Under the pieces are notes generated by a model. It saw only the letters and a list, made by a program, of their open reading frames with translations, was not told the DNA's origin and did no database searches. Positions 24,809 through 41,600 of a stretch of DNA of 64,000 bases are shown here, one piece after another. Source of the stretch: Apostichopus japonicus (taxonomy: Eukaryota > Echinodermata > Holothuroidea > Aspidochirotida > Stichopodidae); assembly GCF_037975245.1 (NCBI RefSeq), contig NC_092569.1:11592001-11656000 (forward strand). The letters run 5' to 3'. A program made the position numbers and the translations under genes. Every line of letters begins with the position of its first letter. The first letter of the stretch is position 1.

Positions 24809-24883
24809 CTATAGGTCAATTGTTATATTGACAATTGGACACAGTCTACGAGGAGCAGGGATACGGTAGAGTGTGGGGCGTCA
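24239..24883. repeat. 19-bp direct repeat bounding the Penelope-like fragment
   Basis: GGTAGAGTGTGGGGCGTCA is present at 24239-24257 and 24865-24883, either side of a 607-base segment with the reverse transcriptase relic and AT tracts. It could be a target-site duplication. Confidence 0.65.
24320..24766 (+). mobile_element. Penelope-like element, reverse transcriptase fragment
   Basis: Codons spread over frames read [30 protein letters not shown], then EKEFLSRQNLKPDTWLRFID, DISMIWTHGEANL, TIKFTADFSGHDVHFLDTT. LRFIDDI..IWTHG with a following FLDT is the signature of Penelope-like reverse transcriptases. The frame runs into an (AT)n tract at 24763. Upstream parts are frameshifted, so it is a relic. 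Confidence 0.75.
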
Positions 24884-26247
24884 CCTTTTGAAAATGTGAT
24901 CATAAAGACCTATAAATGCAATTATTATAAAGCATACATTTTACTGATTTAACTTTGGATACTCCCTCACCCCTTCTCGCCCTCGTGCACCACCTCACCC
25001 CCTTCTCCCCCTCTTACATCACCCTCTTCCTCGAACTCGATAATCTTGTTCATTGACTTATACTTTAATTTTGAAGCCGTGGTTGCTTCTATCAAGATTG
25101 ATTATTTGTACACAATGATCAGTTTAAGACACACTTGGCGATAAACTACACTGTGTTGTTCATTTTAATTGTCTTTCGTGGTGTTTAGAGATAATCGGTT
25201 TCAAACTCACGTGTGCAGCCTTTGTACTCTCAGTAAGATATATCTATTGAGACAGAAATGTTCCTTTGAATTGACCATTCAAGTGATTCAACAAGCAATA
25301 TATAAACTCAACATAATACGGTATAAACGGGGGAGGTTTTCTGTATCTCTATAGATTATTACATTTTTTTAATATTATTATTATTATAATTATTATTATC
25401 ACCACAAGCATGGTGAATCTACATTGAGGTAAATATATGTATTCTTATAATTTTCTTATAAAGTTTCCATATTGATATTTTTGTGGTCATATGGCTTTAT
25501 TACTGCTTTGCATATAATGAGCAAGGTTCAGTCGTGTTAATTAGGGCCTATAAACGGTATAGAAAGGGAATTTTGAAGGTAAATGTAGAGAGATCTTTCA
25601 GAGACATATAATCTTTCTTGACGTCTAAATGGTTTGTATCATGAGATTAATTATTTCAGTTTTTAATGTAATATTTCCGCGTAGACGTGTATATTCCAGA
25701 AAATGGAAAAAGAAGTAGGTATTAAAATATTATTAAAAGTTATCGTGTCCTCATATACTTGTAACGAATATAATTTATATGTGCAAATAAAGATTTATTT
25801 TCAATATTGTATCCCGTCACTGAAAATTTATGTTAATTATATCGTTTTCAATGTTATCTACATAAAAACAACAGCGAATCGAATTTTATGAGATGCAGGT
25901 AAACATTTACAGATGTACAGATATAAATCGAAGGTAACAGTGCATGCGCATATAGGGAACCAACCCCCCCCCCGTTCCACCACGGACTCCCATGGGGTTT
26001 ATGCGAGACCTGGATATGATTATAATAATACAAAATTAAGAAATTATAAAATAAGTAGACAGCATACTGCCGTAACGGAAAACACTTTCTTCACCTTTTC
26101 CATAGCTTATTCTTATACGCGGAGTTTTGCTCTATAATCGATGTTAAACCAATAACATTGGTTACGTATACCGTATAGTTTGAATGTTACGATGTACATA
26201 TGTGAATATTGTCCTTTACTTGCGTATCTGTCTCGACGCTTGAGATT
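24884..26247. other. No gene recognised
   Basis: AT-rich; short CCCCTTCTC-type C-rich patch near 24965-25020. Confidence 0.45.
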
Positions 26248-26427
26248 GGTCTCAGGAGGAATCGTCCTATCTTTAATGGAGACACAAACCCACAAACATT
26301 ATCTTTAGCCTGTGATGCTTTCATATGACAAAAGCATGGTCTCAGGAGGAATCGTCCTATCTTTAATGGAGACACAAACCCACAAACATTATCTTTAGCC
26401 TGTGATGCTTTCATATGACAAAAGCAT
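26248..26427. repeat. Perfect 90-bp tandem duplication
   Basis: GGTCTCAGGAGGAATCGTCC... runs 26248-26337 and repeats identically 26338-26427. Confidence 0.95.
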
Positions 26428-26500
26428 ATGCAATGAACCACTTCTGAACCACTGGGTCCGGGCGTACCGATTTACCGCTGCACCATTAGGTCCTGGGCTT
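26428..26500 (-). mobile_element. Possible SINE head
   Basis: The minus strand reads GGACCTAATGGTGCAGCGGT (box A-like) followed by two GGTTCA motifs (weak box B). It abuts the (TA)n/(GATA)n tract, a common SINE tail position. Weak. Confidence 0.25.
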
Positions 26501-29153
<2,653 letters not shown>

Positions 29154-29583
29154 ACGTAGCCAGGGGAGCAGTGGGAGCAACTGCTCCTCCCTTTCAGTGT
29201 CGATAAAATGTTAAAAACTGTTGTTTTTTGCATGGTATTTTGTCAGTGCTCTTTTTATCTTGAATACTCGTTAGCTCCGTTGACTCTATTTTATTGTAAT
29301 AACACTTAGACTTACTGATTCAGCTACTTAGTTTGGCAGATGCAATTAGCTAAATTTAGCCTATAGCCTTTTACAAACCTACAGTTGGCCACTGCGTAAT
29401 AAAATACATATAGCCTACCTAACTGCACTCGATGGAGTGTCACGAACCGTATGCACAACGACGACGAAAACGTGCGTTTTCATCCTTTCTATGATTCGTC
29501 ATAAGCTGTTGCACGAACAGCATGTTATGAAGCTTATTAAGCAATCGTACGTGATACGCGCTTCCTATAAATAATTATTACAG

Positions 29584-29950
<367 letters not shown>

Positions 29951-30740
29951 TCTACTCTAGTGTGGTTGGTACTAAGTACTTTGTAAACTTGGGTTGCCTC
30001 AAATTGTTCAGATGTTAACATTCATACATTAGTCTTCCTTAGTCAGGGAATTTCAAAGATTGTATAGCCTATAGCTCTGATCAAAGTTAAGAAATACAAT
30101 ATTTTGATCAATTTAATGATTGTTATACTCTAATTTAAAGGTAGTGTTTTACATCCACTGGGCGGAATATTTGAACGAGAATCATTCATTTGGCCTCGGG
30201 TGTCACACACAAGCTAACGTACTTAGCCTAAGCATACATTCTGACTCTGCATTGTTTTAAACATTACCAGATGTATTTGAATTTGCAACAGTCTATGAGT
30301 GCCTCTCCCTTTTAATATATGCCTGGTAAACCTACATGAAGGGCACTAGGTCTATGTTATGCAATGCAGGACGCATAATTATGCGTAATGAATTGATGCA
30401 TTTTTACTTCTCTCTAAACATTAGAAACCGTATAATCTTATCATAATGATGTGAAATTCTGCTACAAAATATGAAAGTTTATATTTTTTCCATCGGTGAA
30501 GTTCGTCAACTGTATTAACGTCCAGACATTGGACAATAAACTAGAATCATCCTACTGGAAAATTTGTAAAAGAGCACTTTGTTTGTCTTTCTGATATAAT
30601 ATTGAAAAGAACAAAGAATTCAAACAGGAAACAAAATCTGCTGATAATTTGATATCATATGATAATGGTGAAACTGGCAAAACATTGCACCAGATCGCAT
30701 ATAAGGACCTTCAATTGTTCAAAAATGTATCAATTAGATA

Positions 30741-31430
30741 AATCCCAAGAAAGGTCAATATATGGTTGTTCATGAAAAACATTTTCCTAAATAGGATATG
30801 CCAGAGCTATCGAGAAACCAGCCAGCCAATCAGGTAATAGCCTTTCCGGCGAAAGCAGTCGGGGATATCAAATTTTATTAAGTTATGTGATGCAAACTAT
30901 TATACCTTGGGATAGCAGACATGGCTCTTCTCAAATTTCACAATCTTTATCTTTAATCGCTCCTCCTTCCTGCGTTTCTTTGTAATTTGAGCAAAATATA
31001 AATCCCACTAGATATGGTTTTAATCGTTCCTGTCAATACAGCGCTGTTTTATTTATTGGCAGTTTGAGTAGGTAGTTATTTTACAATTACTACTCATCCT
31101 TGAGTAAAGTCGTATTTCATTACATATTTAAATAGCTTTATTGGTAAACAATCTATGTTTCATATTAAAATATCTAGCCAGCCAGCCATGTTATTGTCTC
31201 CTCCCATCTAATTAACTGATTAACATATTAGCCTCCTACGATTCGTTAAACTTCCCTACTGCGCAGAGATTAGAAAAAGAGACCCAACCTTTAGTGAATT
31301 GATGAATATGCATGAATCTCTTAAAAGCTCGACAACATATGGCAATGTAAAAACCATGATATAGTACATTAGAACATGTACCGAACATTTTGAATCAGAC
31401 TCTGCTCAAATCTGAGAACAACTGAAAAAC
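30741..31430. other. Upstream region of gene B
   Basis: Holds the presumed promoter and 5' UTR of gene B; no clear TATA box or repeat identified. Confidence 0.4.
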
Positions 31431-31512
31431 ATGGCTGTTAAAGAAAATAGCATATGTTTCCAACACCTTCTTATTTTCATGGCATGTTTTGGTACATCTT
31501 TAGCAGCAGGCA
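31431..31512 (+). CDS. Gene B exon 1: signal peptide
   Basis: The ATG is in good context (AAAACATGG). A hydrophobic core (FQHLLIFMACFGTSLAAG) ends in small residues fit for signal peptidase. The exon ends in phase 1 at a perfect GTGAGT donor. Confidence 0.7.
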
Positions 31513-32614
31513 GTGAGTATTCTTTATTTATATATTTTGTCCGTTCCTTATCATGCATTTGACAACTTAAATAAAGTAAATATGCATACAGTCTGTTGCT
31601 TGAACCTAGAATAAGAACCAGCAAGACCCTGATGTACTTGTAGCATAATCCACTTTTATTTTCAAATAATACAGTTTGTTCTGTCAGCAGTGATGTGACG
31701 TTCTGTATATGGTGTAATTGGGTGATTGCTATACTCTGTTTTTTTTTACTTGGTGTTTCTATGGTTACTCAAAGTTACGATATAACTTACGATTATGATT
31801 GTAATCGGAAATTTGGCACGAATATATCAAGGTATATGACAAGAGTAAGTTTGTAGACGGAAACCTATATATCAATTTATGTAATAAATAATAACGAATT
31901 AAAACGCACTTTTATGTTTAATAAAGAAGGAAGAAATCAAAGCAGCTCAGATATTTGACTACATTGGTTATGTGCAAAATAAAAATAAACATACGAAACA
32001 GATCTGGAACAACTTTGAATTCAAGAAATGAGTTAGAAACAGATGTAACTACACTTTCTACAATTTGAATTCAACATTCTGAGAAAAAAAATTATGCTGA
32101 AAGCAAATCCGATCCTCTTGAAATGGTAATTCACCCTTCCGCTCCCACCCCAATCCTCCTCAAACGCGGACATGCTCCCGTGACAAACTTGTAATCATTA
32201 GTAAAGTCCAATGTGCCTTTTGTTTTGTCATTTCGTTTTAGGATTGTGTAAATTTGCGGAGAAGTTTCCTGGTGTAGGAGGAAGTTGTTACAAAGGTTCA
32301 ACAAATGGTGAGACTTTCATTTCTATAGTTCAACTAGATCTTGTCCTAAGTGATTACAACATAATATACAATTTTCCATTCATTTTCCTGCTATAGTTAA
32401 GGTTAAAGTACTAACAAGAAAACTTTATAAAAGTTTATGGAATTTTGCTGAAATGGATGCGATCATCTGTTTTCTCATATTTTTCCTTTGGGGAACATTC
32501 ATAGAATCAACAGCTTGAAACATCGGTTGAAAAGATATGTTAGAGATGTAGGCTACATACATTGGAGAACCAAGGATAATAAACGCTACATACATACCAA
32601 TACGAAATAAATAA

Positions 32615-32699
<85 letters not shown>

Positions 32700-35600
32700 G
32701 AGTTAGTTGGTTGGCGTCTATCTTGGCGCAGAGTGCTCTATGTCCAGTGGACAGAGCGGAATATATGTTGAGACTAGTTGAGACTAGTGGAACACTAGTA
32801 GTTGTAACTCGGAGTTTCACGCGTTTTAGCGATCATCAGACAACTAGAATCAACATATATACATATATATGTATATATATATATAGTCGAAGACGTTCTT
32901 TATGCTTGCTTACGTTCATTGTTTTTTTTTTACATGATCATTTATCTAAGTGGAGATTGTACACACAAAAAAAGGTAGATTTTTTTTTACTGTTGGCACT
33001 TGTGAAATAGGCTACCAAAGCTTGAAAAAACGTTTCTTAAGATACTTAATCATTCGATTCTTTATCCCTCGATGACGTGAAGTTGTACCAAACAGGTACA
33101 GAATAGATCCCTGTGTTAAAACTTGACACGATTTATGCTAAACTAGAGACCAAATAATGCACTCTGCTCAATATATTCCATATATGACAATTTAATGTCA
33201 GGTTTTCGCTAATGCGTACCCATAATTAGTCAGTTTTTGATGTTTTCTCAACCTCTGATGCATTTATTTTAAAACTTTGTGATCTAGACGACAAGCGGCC
33301 TTCATATATTATGTTAATGTTAGCAAAACACAATTCCTTCCAAGTTTTTGGGAATGAGCAATATGTCCTTTCGATGGTTTGTTGAAAACTATATCATTAA
33401 CATATTGCTGATAATTGAAAGGATGATCGACAAATGAAATCTTGTATATTTTGCATGATAATGCAGTTTCATAAGCATATTTTGTGACTGAGAGATGGTC
33501 GTTAGATTTAATTTCGTCCGTGTATAAAGCAAACAGTAGAGCAGACAATGGACCCAACTTTTATAGTCCTTTTCTAATTTAACTTGTCGTTAAACCTGTC
33601 GTTATGAAATGAGCTATAACCAATGTAATAGCCATGGATCAGTAATAATTCCAGATTAATCTTTAATTAACTTGATCGTATTGAAGAGAAATCCAGGTAA
33701 AGCACCTTTGACATAGTGTTTAGCTTGTTATTCAATTGGGACACAACTTCATGGATACGTAAAATCACATGGTACATATTTTCTGTAAGCAAATTGACGT
33801 TTATCCCCATACTGATTTAAACCTAACCATCAACTGTGGCAGAAGAAGCTTTTGCATAATGTTAAATACAATACTCGCTAAATCAATTGGTCTAAAATCA
33901 TTTACATATTGGAGATTCTTCACTTGAAATTTGGAACAGGGAATGTTAATGCCGTTTTCCACAGGCTAGGGATTTCACTATTTTGCAAGCTTTCATGGAA
34001 ATATGATGTGTATATTGGGACTCATTCAGAAGAGAAACATGTAAATACGCACCAAGGGATGTTGTCCTATCCACAAGTATTAACTCTTTTATCCTTTTTT
34101 AATTGACGAGTTATCAAATTAACATCCTATTTAGGACAATCGCTGTTCATTTCAGGTAAACATAATGGGATATCGTTATTTACAGAGTCACTGAAACGTC
34201 AAACTAGAATTTAATAAGCATAATGTGACAATCTTTATGTGGATATTTTATAATATGCCAGGAATTTTATATTTTGTCATGTGGTTAAGCGCCTTCTAAT
34301 ATTACTCAGAATGAACGTATATTTTGGTCAATTTTGGGCGGACGGGACTCTTACGCTCATAAGTTGCCCCCACCCCCCAGCCCCGCCTTCCCGTTTATTT
34401 AGTGGAACGGTCCCACAAAAATGAGTTTCCTGGTTGATGCTAATTCTATCCTGGTTAATATAATGAAATATTTCACCTCTCCTGGTCAAATTTACCACAC
34501 TTTTCCTGGTTGATGCTAATACTATCCTGGTTAATGTCATGAAATATTTCACCTCTTTCCTGGTCAAATTAAACAACATTTCCTGGTTTATGTCACCATT
34601 ATCCTGGTTAATATTAAACAGATTTTCCATCTCATTCCTTGTTAATACTATTTGGTATGCCACCGTATTCTCCATTTCAGTAGCAATACATTCAAATTGA
34701 GAAAAAGCAAAACATAAATTATAAAATAACATCATCAATGCTATTGAAAGCTAACTTTATTTGCATCTCCATTACTTTTAAATTTTGAGTACTAAGTGAA
34801 CTTTCGCAATTTAGTTTAATTCATTCCTCAAATACTTATACAATGAATTAATAAAAGAAATGCAATACTAAAAACAACATTTTGAGGACATATTTACAGC
34901 ATAACCATCGTCACATGCTGAAGCTCTGATTGTTCGACATCAACTGTGAAATGTAACAGGGATACCAAGACCTTGATCAGCACTTTTGCACAAGGATACA
35001 ACTTGAAAATCACTTGAACAGTTTTCAGTGTAGAACAAGAAATCCTCTCTTGAAAAACTTGATCAAAGCCTCTCTCCCAATAACCTTTGTTACGACAAAA
35101 TTCAGCCCAGTGTCAGTAGCTTCTTTTCTTTAAATGTATGCTGTATTAGCCGCAAACATGCTAGATATTCAAATGTGGTCACCTTTGGTCAGAATTCTTA
35201 AACTGTTTTTATTACAACCTTTGAGGAAATTTTCCCATTCAGCCATGCATCTTGTGTGCTCCTTAAATATGTCTGAGACTAATTGGAGAGTAAAGACCTC
35301 CAGGAAGGTACTTTTTGAAAACTTCTTGCAATTATAGCGTGCTATAATTTGGGGCCTATACTGATTACCATTAAACTAGATAGGAAGGTCTTAGAAGATC
35401 TATGTTCACATTGATGTTGATTAGGATGACCTAATACCAAATTTATTTTTTTTAGTCTAATTATTTACTTATTGGTAATTAATTCATATTTTTAATTGAA
35501 TTTACAATTATATTTTACCACTTTGCACAGGCAAACCGAACATCTGCAAGACAATAATTAGGCTTCCAACAATACCATTAATGTTTTAGTCATAAGCTCA

Positions 35601-38600
35601 TCCTTGGACCTCACATACTTGTGCAAATCATTTTAACTCCAATAGAAAGTGGTAAGTTAAAGCTTATTATGATAACAAGAAAGATTAATCTAAAAAGATT
35701 TTGAGCTAACAGTTAAGTAGTTAAAGAATAGACCAAAGTGTCCTTGAACATGAATTTTCTGAAATTCTGAATGACCATAATTATGATCACGTTTTGCAAT
35801 CATCCACATGTCCGTCCGTGGACTCAGGAAGAAGCGTTTCAAAACAATTAACTAAACTGACCCCTAAGTGACCTACGACATAAAATTCCTGAGCACTTCC
35901 ACATGTCTCTTCATCACAGGGCATCTCTATGCAAGTTTAATTGAAGTTGTACCAACATGTATTATCAATTGTGGACAGAGAGATGTTCAAAGAGATGATC
36001 AAATTGTTTCTCATAAAATCAGCTACAATCACATTCTTGATGTGCATCATCCAAGCCAAAGACATCCTTCTACTACTGCAAAGCTGTGTTACTTGGTAGC
36101 CTCTCTCAATTTCTCATTTTTCACCTCTTCCAGTTTGTACCAATCTAGGAAAGGAATGAAGCAATGAAAGTAATAAATGGTGTGTTAACGAACTGGAATG
36201 AAAAAGAAGATTAATCGCTTTCTACAGTCTACTAGTTTGTGCCAAACTTTTTGAAAACATTATTTTTTATCAGTTTCAGTTGTAGAAAAGGAATAAATTG
36301 CATTAGCTTATCTTTTATAGCAAGTGCAGTAACAGACTGTGTTGGCAGCCAATTAATGATTAAAGATTCTTCACGGTCATTTCCTCTGATCTTTTTCGAC
36401 AAACAAGAAAATGGAGGTTTAAGTACACACAGCCTGTGTTCGTGAACTTGACATACCAATTGCATAATAGGCGAAGGTCAAATGTGTAAATGTGCATTAC
36501 ACGTCGCTTGGAGCAAAATGAGTCAATAGTGTTATTTACAGCACTTAGCCTATAGTCAAACCAAAGGTTGTGATACTGGTTCAACATTGTTTCTGTTGTC
36601 ATTTTATGGTAGATGAAGGTAGGAGCACTGAAAGCTCTCTATCAAGCAATTTTCTCTTCGCTTTAGACAAATTTGTTTCCATGCTTTGCAAAGTCCTGTT
36701 GCTTCTTGCTGATACCTCAGTAAATAAATTGTTCAATTTCCTTAATTTCCTTACAGATCTAAACTGGTTCCACTTTACCAATAATCAGTGGGCTATCATC
36801 TAGCACAATTCCATGTAGATTAAACATAAATCTAACAAATGAAAATTACTTGTTTTACATGTATATGAATTATTGCAATGATGCACCCTTGCACCCTTCG
36901 ATGTTGAAATTCCCCAAAACAACAGAGTGACAAGAGAAAATGCCAAGTTCATCTGCAACAAAAAATTTGTGAAATTGTTTAAATTTGATACAGTAAAATA
37001 ACATTCACTGAAAGTTTACATTTTCTCCCAACCCCCCCCCCCCCCTTTTCCAAGATAGCCAAGATAGCTCACTGCTCTATGGCAACAATTTTAAAAAGGA
37101 CTGACACTTTACTGAAGGCCATGGTCACACTCTTTGTTTATACCATGGATAAATAAAACTAGAAGTCAGAGACTTGCCATCTGCAATACAGAATGTAGGA
37201 TATGCTTAGAATAGTGTACAATTAAGTGTTGTACAGTCCTGATTTGGCCTCTCTGTTTTGACATTTCTAAGATAGATGCACTTTAATTTAACTGAATTTC
37301 TCTATCACAAGAAATTCATCTAATATAAAATTGATGACTTCGCAGTGGCTTCAAGTTATGCTTCCACAATTTGCGGCGGGTAAGAGATCAATCTTGTGCA
37401 AAGATAAATCGATATCTTTTAACACTTTAATAGGAGGAAGTGTATGGAAGTATGAGATAATGGTATATTGCAATGATCGCAGTGACCTCAATTGACCTCT
37501 ACATGCATAACTTATACATGGTATCAATCACCTTGCAACTCATTTTTGTGTTGGACTTTTGACTTGATGGTATGAGTTGTAATTGCTCAACTACAATATA
37601 CCACCATAGGGCTAAGTAAACTGCAGCCTACAGATTTTTCATGTACTTTGCAAGTACGGTAATGGAAGGCTCAAGGTTGTGTGTTTCTTGTACTTTGTCA
37701 TGGCTGTTAGCTCCTCTTGGGACAAATCTTCCATTTCTGCCAAACAAAATAACACATAACAGCAGAAAGAGTTATTTATTTCTGCACCTAACAGAAGCCG
37801 GTCACCTTTGTTAGAAATAGTTTCAAAGTAAAACAAAATCAATTACATTTACGGTCTTTATTTGAGTGTTGTACCATGTTTAAATACTTATCAGTTTGTA
37901 TCCATACAAACATTCTCTCCCATGAAAACTGTATATGTGTTCCTTTTTGAATGTTCAGAAATCAATACCATAAGGAATCCTGTTATGGGCAGTTCGGTTT
38001 ATTGAGATTTACACCAATTTCATGATCTGCTGTGATATATACGGAAACATAATATGCCTTACTGTAAATGTGTCCCTTTTTAATGTTCAGAAAATCAATG
38101 ATATAAGGAGTCCCTGCTATGGCAGTTCAGTTTATTGAGATTTACACCAAATTCATGATCTGCTGTGCCTACCATTAAAATATAATCTGCCTCACTGACA
38201 GTGCTTCAAAACCTACTTCTGGGGAGTATAATTGTAGAATAAGAACAACATGAGATGTAATAAAACTCATTTCTGTTTTATAGCGTGAGGCTTATAACAT
38301 TAGGAGTGCAAAGCTGTGACCTAGTTATGTGGTGTTTCATTTTTACATGTCTCACGTGGATAAAACGTATTTGTGACTAGGCCTAGGCTATACCTATATC
38401 ATTGCATGGGTAGGCTTAGCCTAATTAATTTCAGCCAAACATTTTTTAAGTTTGACAAACAAGTACCCCCCCCCCCCCTAATTTACATTCAAGTATAGTC
38501 TAGATTGAGATTATCCATACACAAGTTTCTTGGCTTTTATAAATGAATAGTACAAAATTATCATTTTTTAAATTAAATAGTATAGCTTAACTGGTTATAG

Positions 38601-41600
38601 CCTAGCATGTGTAAGTTTTGCACTCAGAGGTTAATCTCTTCTTTCACTGTCGGCAATCACTAATAGCCATTTCCCGAACATGTAGACCACTAGTAGTATA
38701 ACCCAGGCCTATAGTCTTTTAAAAGCGAAGGCAGGCTAGGCCTACAGGGTCTAAGACTAAAGTGTACTGACTCAAGAGCACAAAGGTCTATGCATAATAT
38801 CACTATAAATGTGTGGCTTTGATTAGGTGTGCCCTCAGAAGTTACCGTACACCACAATTACTCGCATTTGGTAGAAGTAGTCACTAGAGGCGGTCGTTAA
38901 TTAGGGAAGGTCTTGCTTTGAGTATGACGCACAGTAGGAATATACTTACTTAGGTCTAGACTTAGGACTAGTCCGAAAGTACTTACTATACAAATACTAG
39001 CCTATACTATCTCATAGCTAGTACAGCGTATTTACTACATCAGGGAAAGGATCTGGCCTAACCTAGCCTAACAACGTAAGAGCTAAAGTTAGGTTATACT
39101 TCAATATCACGCGTACTGACTGTATCGCAGAAATGACAAAATCGACATGATCCCGGTATTTCACCTTTACATTTAAACACTGATTTAAGGTTACTCATAC
39201 CCCTTTAATCTAGCAAGAATTTGACTTCGTCATCTGCAATAATCAGATGGTTATTTGCACACTTCTTCGTTGTATTTGACTGTTTCTCCTGCTTAACCCC
39301 CTATCATATATGAATATTTAGTGCGATGAGGATGGAGCTAGCGCTGTAACCATCCTCTGTCCATCAAGGAGAAAACTACTGATGCCTTTAGGTGATACAT
39401 CTTTACACCATCAGAAAGAGCACCACCTTTTTCACACCATCACTGTCTGTCAGCTTTTACTGTTTCTCTACAGAGTCACATGACTTTGCTAAGAGGCTGA
39501 CAAGAATAGAAAAACACTGCTTGTCCTATAAAGACGAAGCTAAACAGTTTGAATATGTGGAATGACCAAAAGCGAAGTCAGCTAAGAAGATATTTTTTTA
39601 AATAATAATTGTTAAATATCTGTCAGGTATTTTAGTTTTTACTTTACTTGTAATCGAGCGGAACAGGAATTTATGGATATTTCTACTGTTCCATGTTCGT
39701 TTCATACTCCAGACATCCTATTTTTTTTTTTCATTAATAGAGACAAACTTAAGAGGAACTGATTAATTGAAAGGTGTGAAATACCAACAGAATTTACATC
39801 TGTTTTCTCAAGATTTTCGCATGTTGCAAACACAGAGAAAGAACGAACCTCTTTATTTACCTATAACAAATTCACCTTTAATTGTGTTCTCTATTTAAGA
39901 TGATACTACCAAGCAGAGCACCAACTCCTTGCCTGACACTACGGTGTCCCCAGTTGAAACAACCACGCAGAGCAAAACCTCACCGCCGATTAGCACACTC
40001 TCCTCTTTGCCGGACACTACGGTGTCCTCGGTTGAAACAACCACGCAGAGCACCACCTTACCGCCGATTAGCACACTCTCCTCTTTGCCTGACACTGCGG
40101 TGTCCTCGGTTGAAACAACCACGCAGAGCATCACCTCACCACCGATTAACACACTCTCCTCTTTGCCTGACACTACGGTGTCCTCGGTTGAAACAACCAC
40201 GCAGAGCACCACCTTACCGCCGATTAGCACACTCTCCTCTTTGCCGGACACTGCGGTGTCCTCGGTTGAAACAACCACGCAGAGCAGCACCTCACCACCG
40301 ATTAACACACTCTCCTCTTTGCCTGACACTACGGTGTCCCCAGTTGAAACAACCACGCAGAGCACCACCTCACCGCCGATTAACACACTCTCCTCCTTGC
40401 CTGACACTACGGTGTCCTCAGTTGAAACAACCACGCAGAGCACCACCTCACCGCCGATTAACACACTCTCCTCCTTGCCTGACACTACGGTGTCCTCGGT
40501 TGAAACAACAGCGCAGAGCACCACCTCACCGCCAGTTGAAAGCTCCTCTCAGTCAATCGACACAACTCGTTTATCAACCCCGACTGTCTGCCTACGTGGT
40601 CAGCTGCGATGCTACAATGATGACAATGAAATGGTCTGTGCGGCACCTGAGAATTGCACATGTCAAATGACAAGTGTGAATGCAAGCATTTCGGTGAGTT
40701 TCCCAATTCTTTACTTCTGCAGCCAGATATCGATAAGTCATTTAATATAAAATAAATGACTTTCAGATGTTTAAATTCAAGTACAAATGACGGTATTCTG
40801 CCAGTTTCCCCCCTTGAATCTTCGTTAATTTTGATATACTGCTATCCATTCTTTATGCCGACAGCAAAAAAATTATCATTAAAATCGTGGTCATCGTCAT
40901 CGTCATTTTAATCGTCATCGTCGTCGTCGTCATCTTCGTCACTACAGTTATCATTATCATTATTATCGTTATAGTTATTCCTATTATTGTTGTCAGTGGC
41001 TGAGAAACAGGGGGGTTGGGGGGGGTTTTAACCCCCACCCCCACTTTTTGAAGAGGGGGGTTGGCCCACACAATCAACCCCCCCTAATTTTTGCCAGTAA
41101 TGTTCTGTTATAGCCTATGTTATGTGCTCCAAATGGCATTATAAATCAAATCATTAAATTTGAAATTGTTAAAGTCATTTCAAACTTTTACCTGGTAGGC
41201 TACATGAACAATTAACGACCGAAAACTGAGTTAGAATTGACCCACACATTATTTCTAGCCCCTTTCCCCCACCTTGCGCATTGGAACTTGTAGCTCATAG
41301 CGCTAACTTCACCCCACAACAGACATACACAAAATAACGTTTTGTTGCTGTTGAATAGCTTTGGAACTGTATACACTTGCCAACTTCAACGAGGTGTTTC
41401 TAAGTACATGTACGTAGGCAATATGAGTGTCGAAATCTGTCGCTAGGCTAGCGCGCTTTGGCACTATGAATGCGAGGTTGATTTCGCCGCACGTGCCTTA
41501 CGTTTTACACAGCACCGTTTGGTAAAAATGTACTCTTATTGTTTTTAGGCATGAATTGATAATTACAATGGTTGTGTTGTAGGGGACTACCTTAGAAGTT

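Noticed and set aside
39895-40670. Alternative long frames over the VNTR
   Set aside because: Open only because the 78-bp unit lacks stops in them; they do not fit the splice phases.
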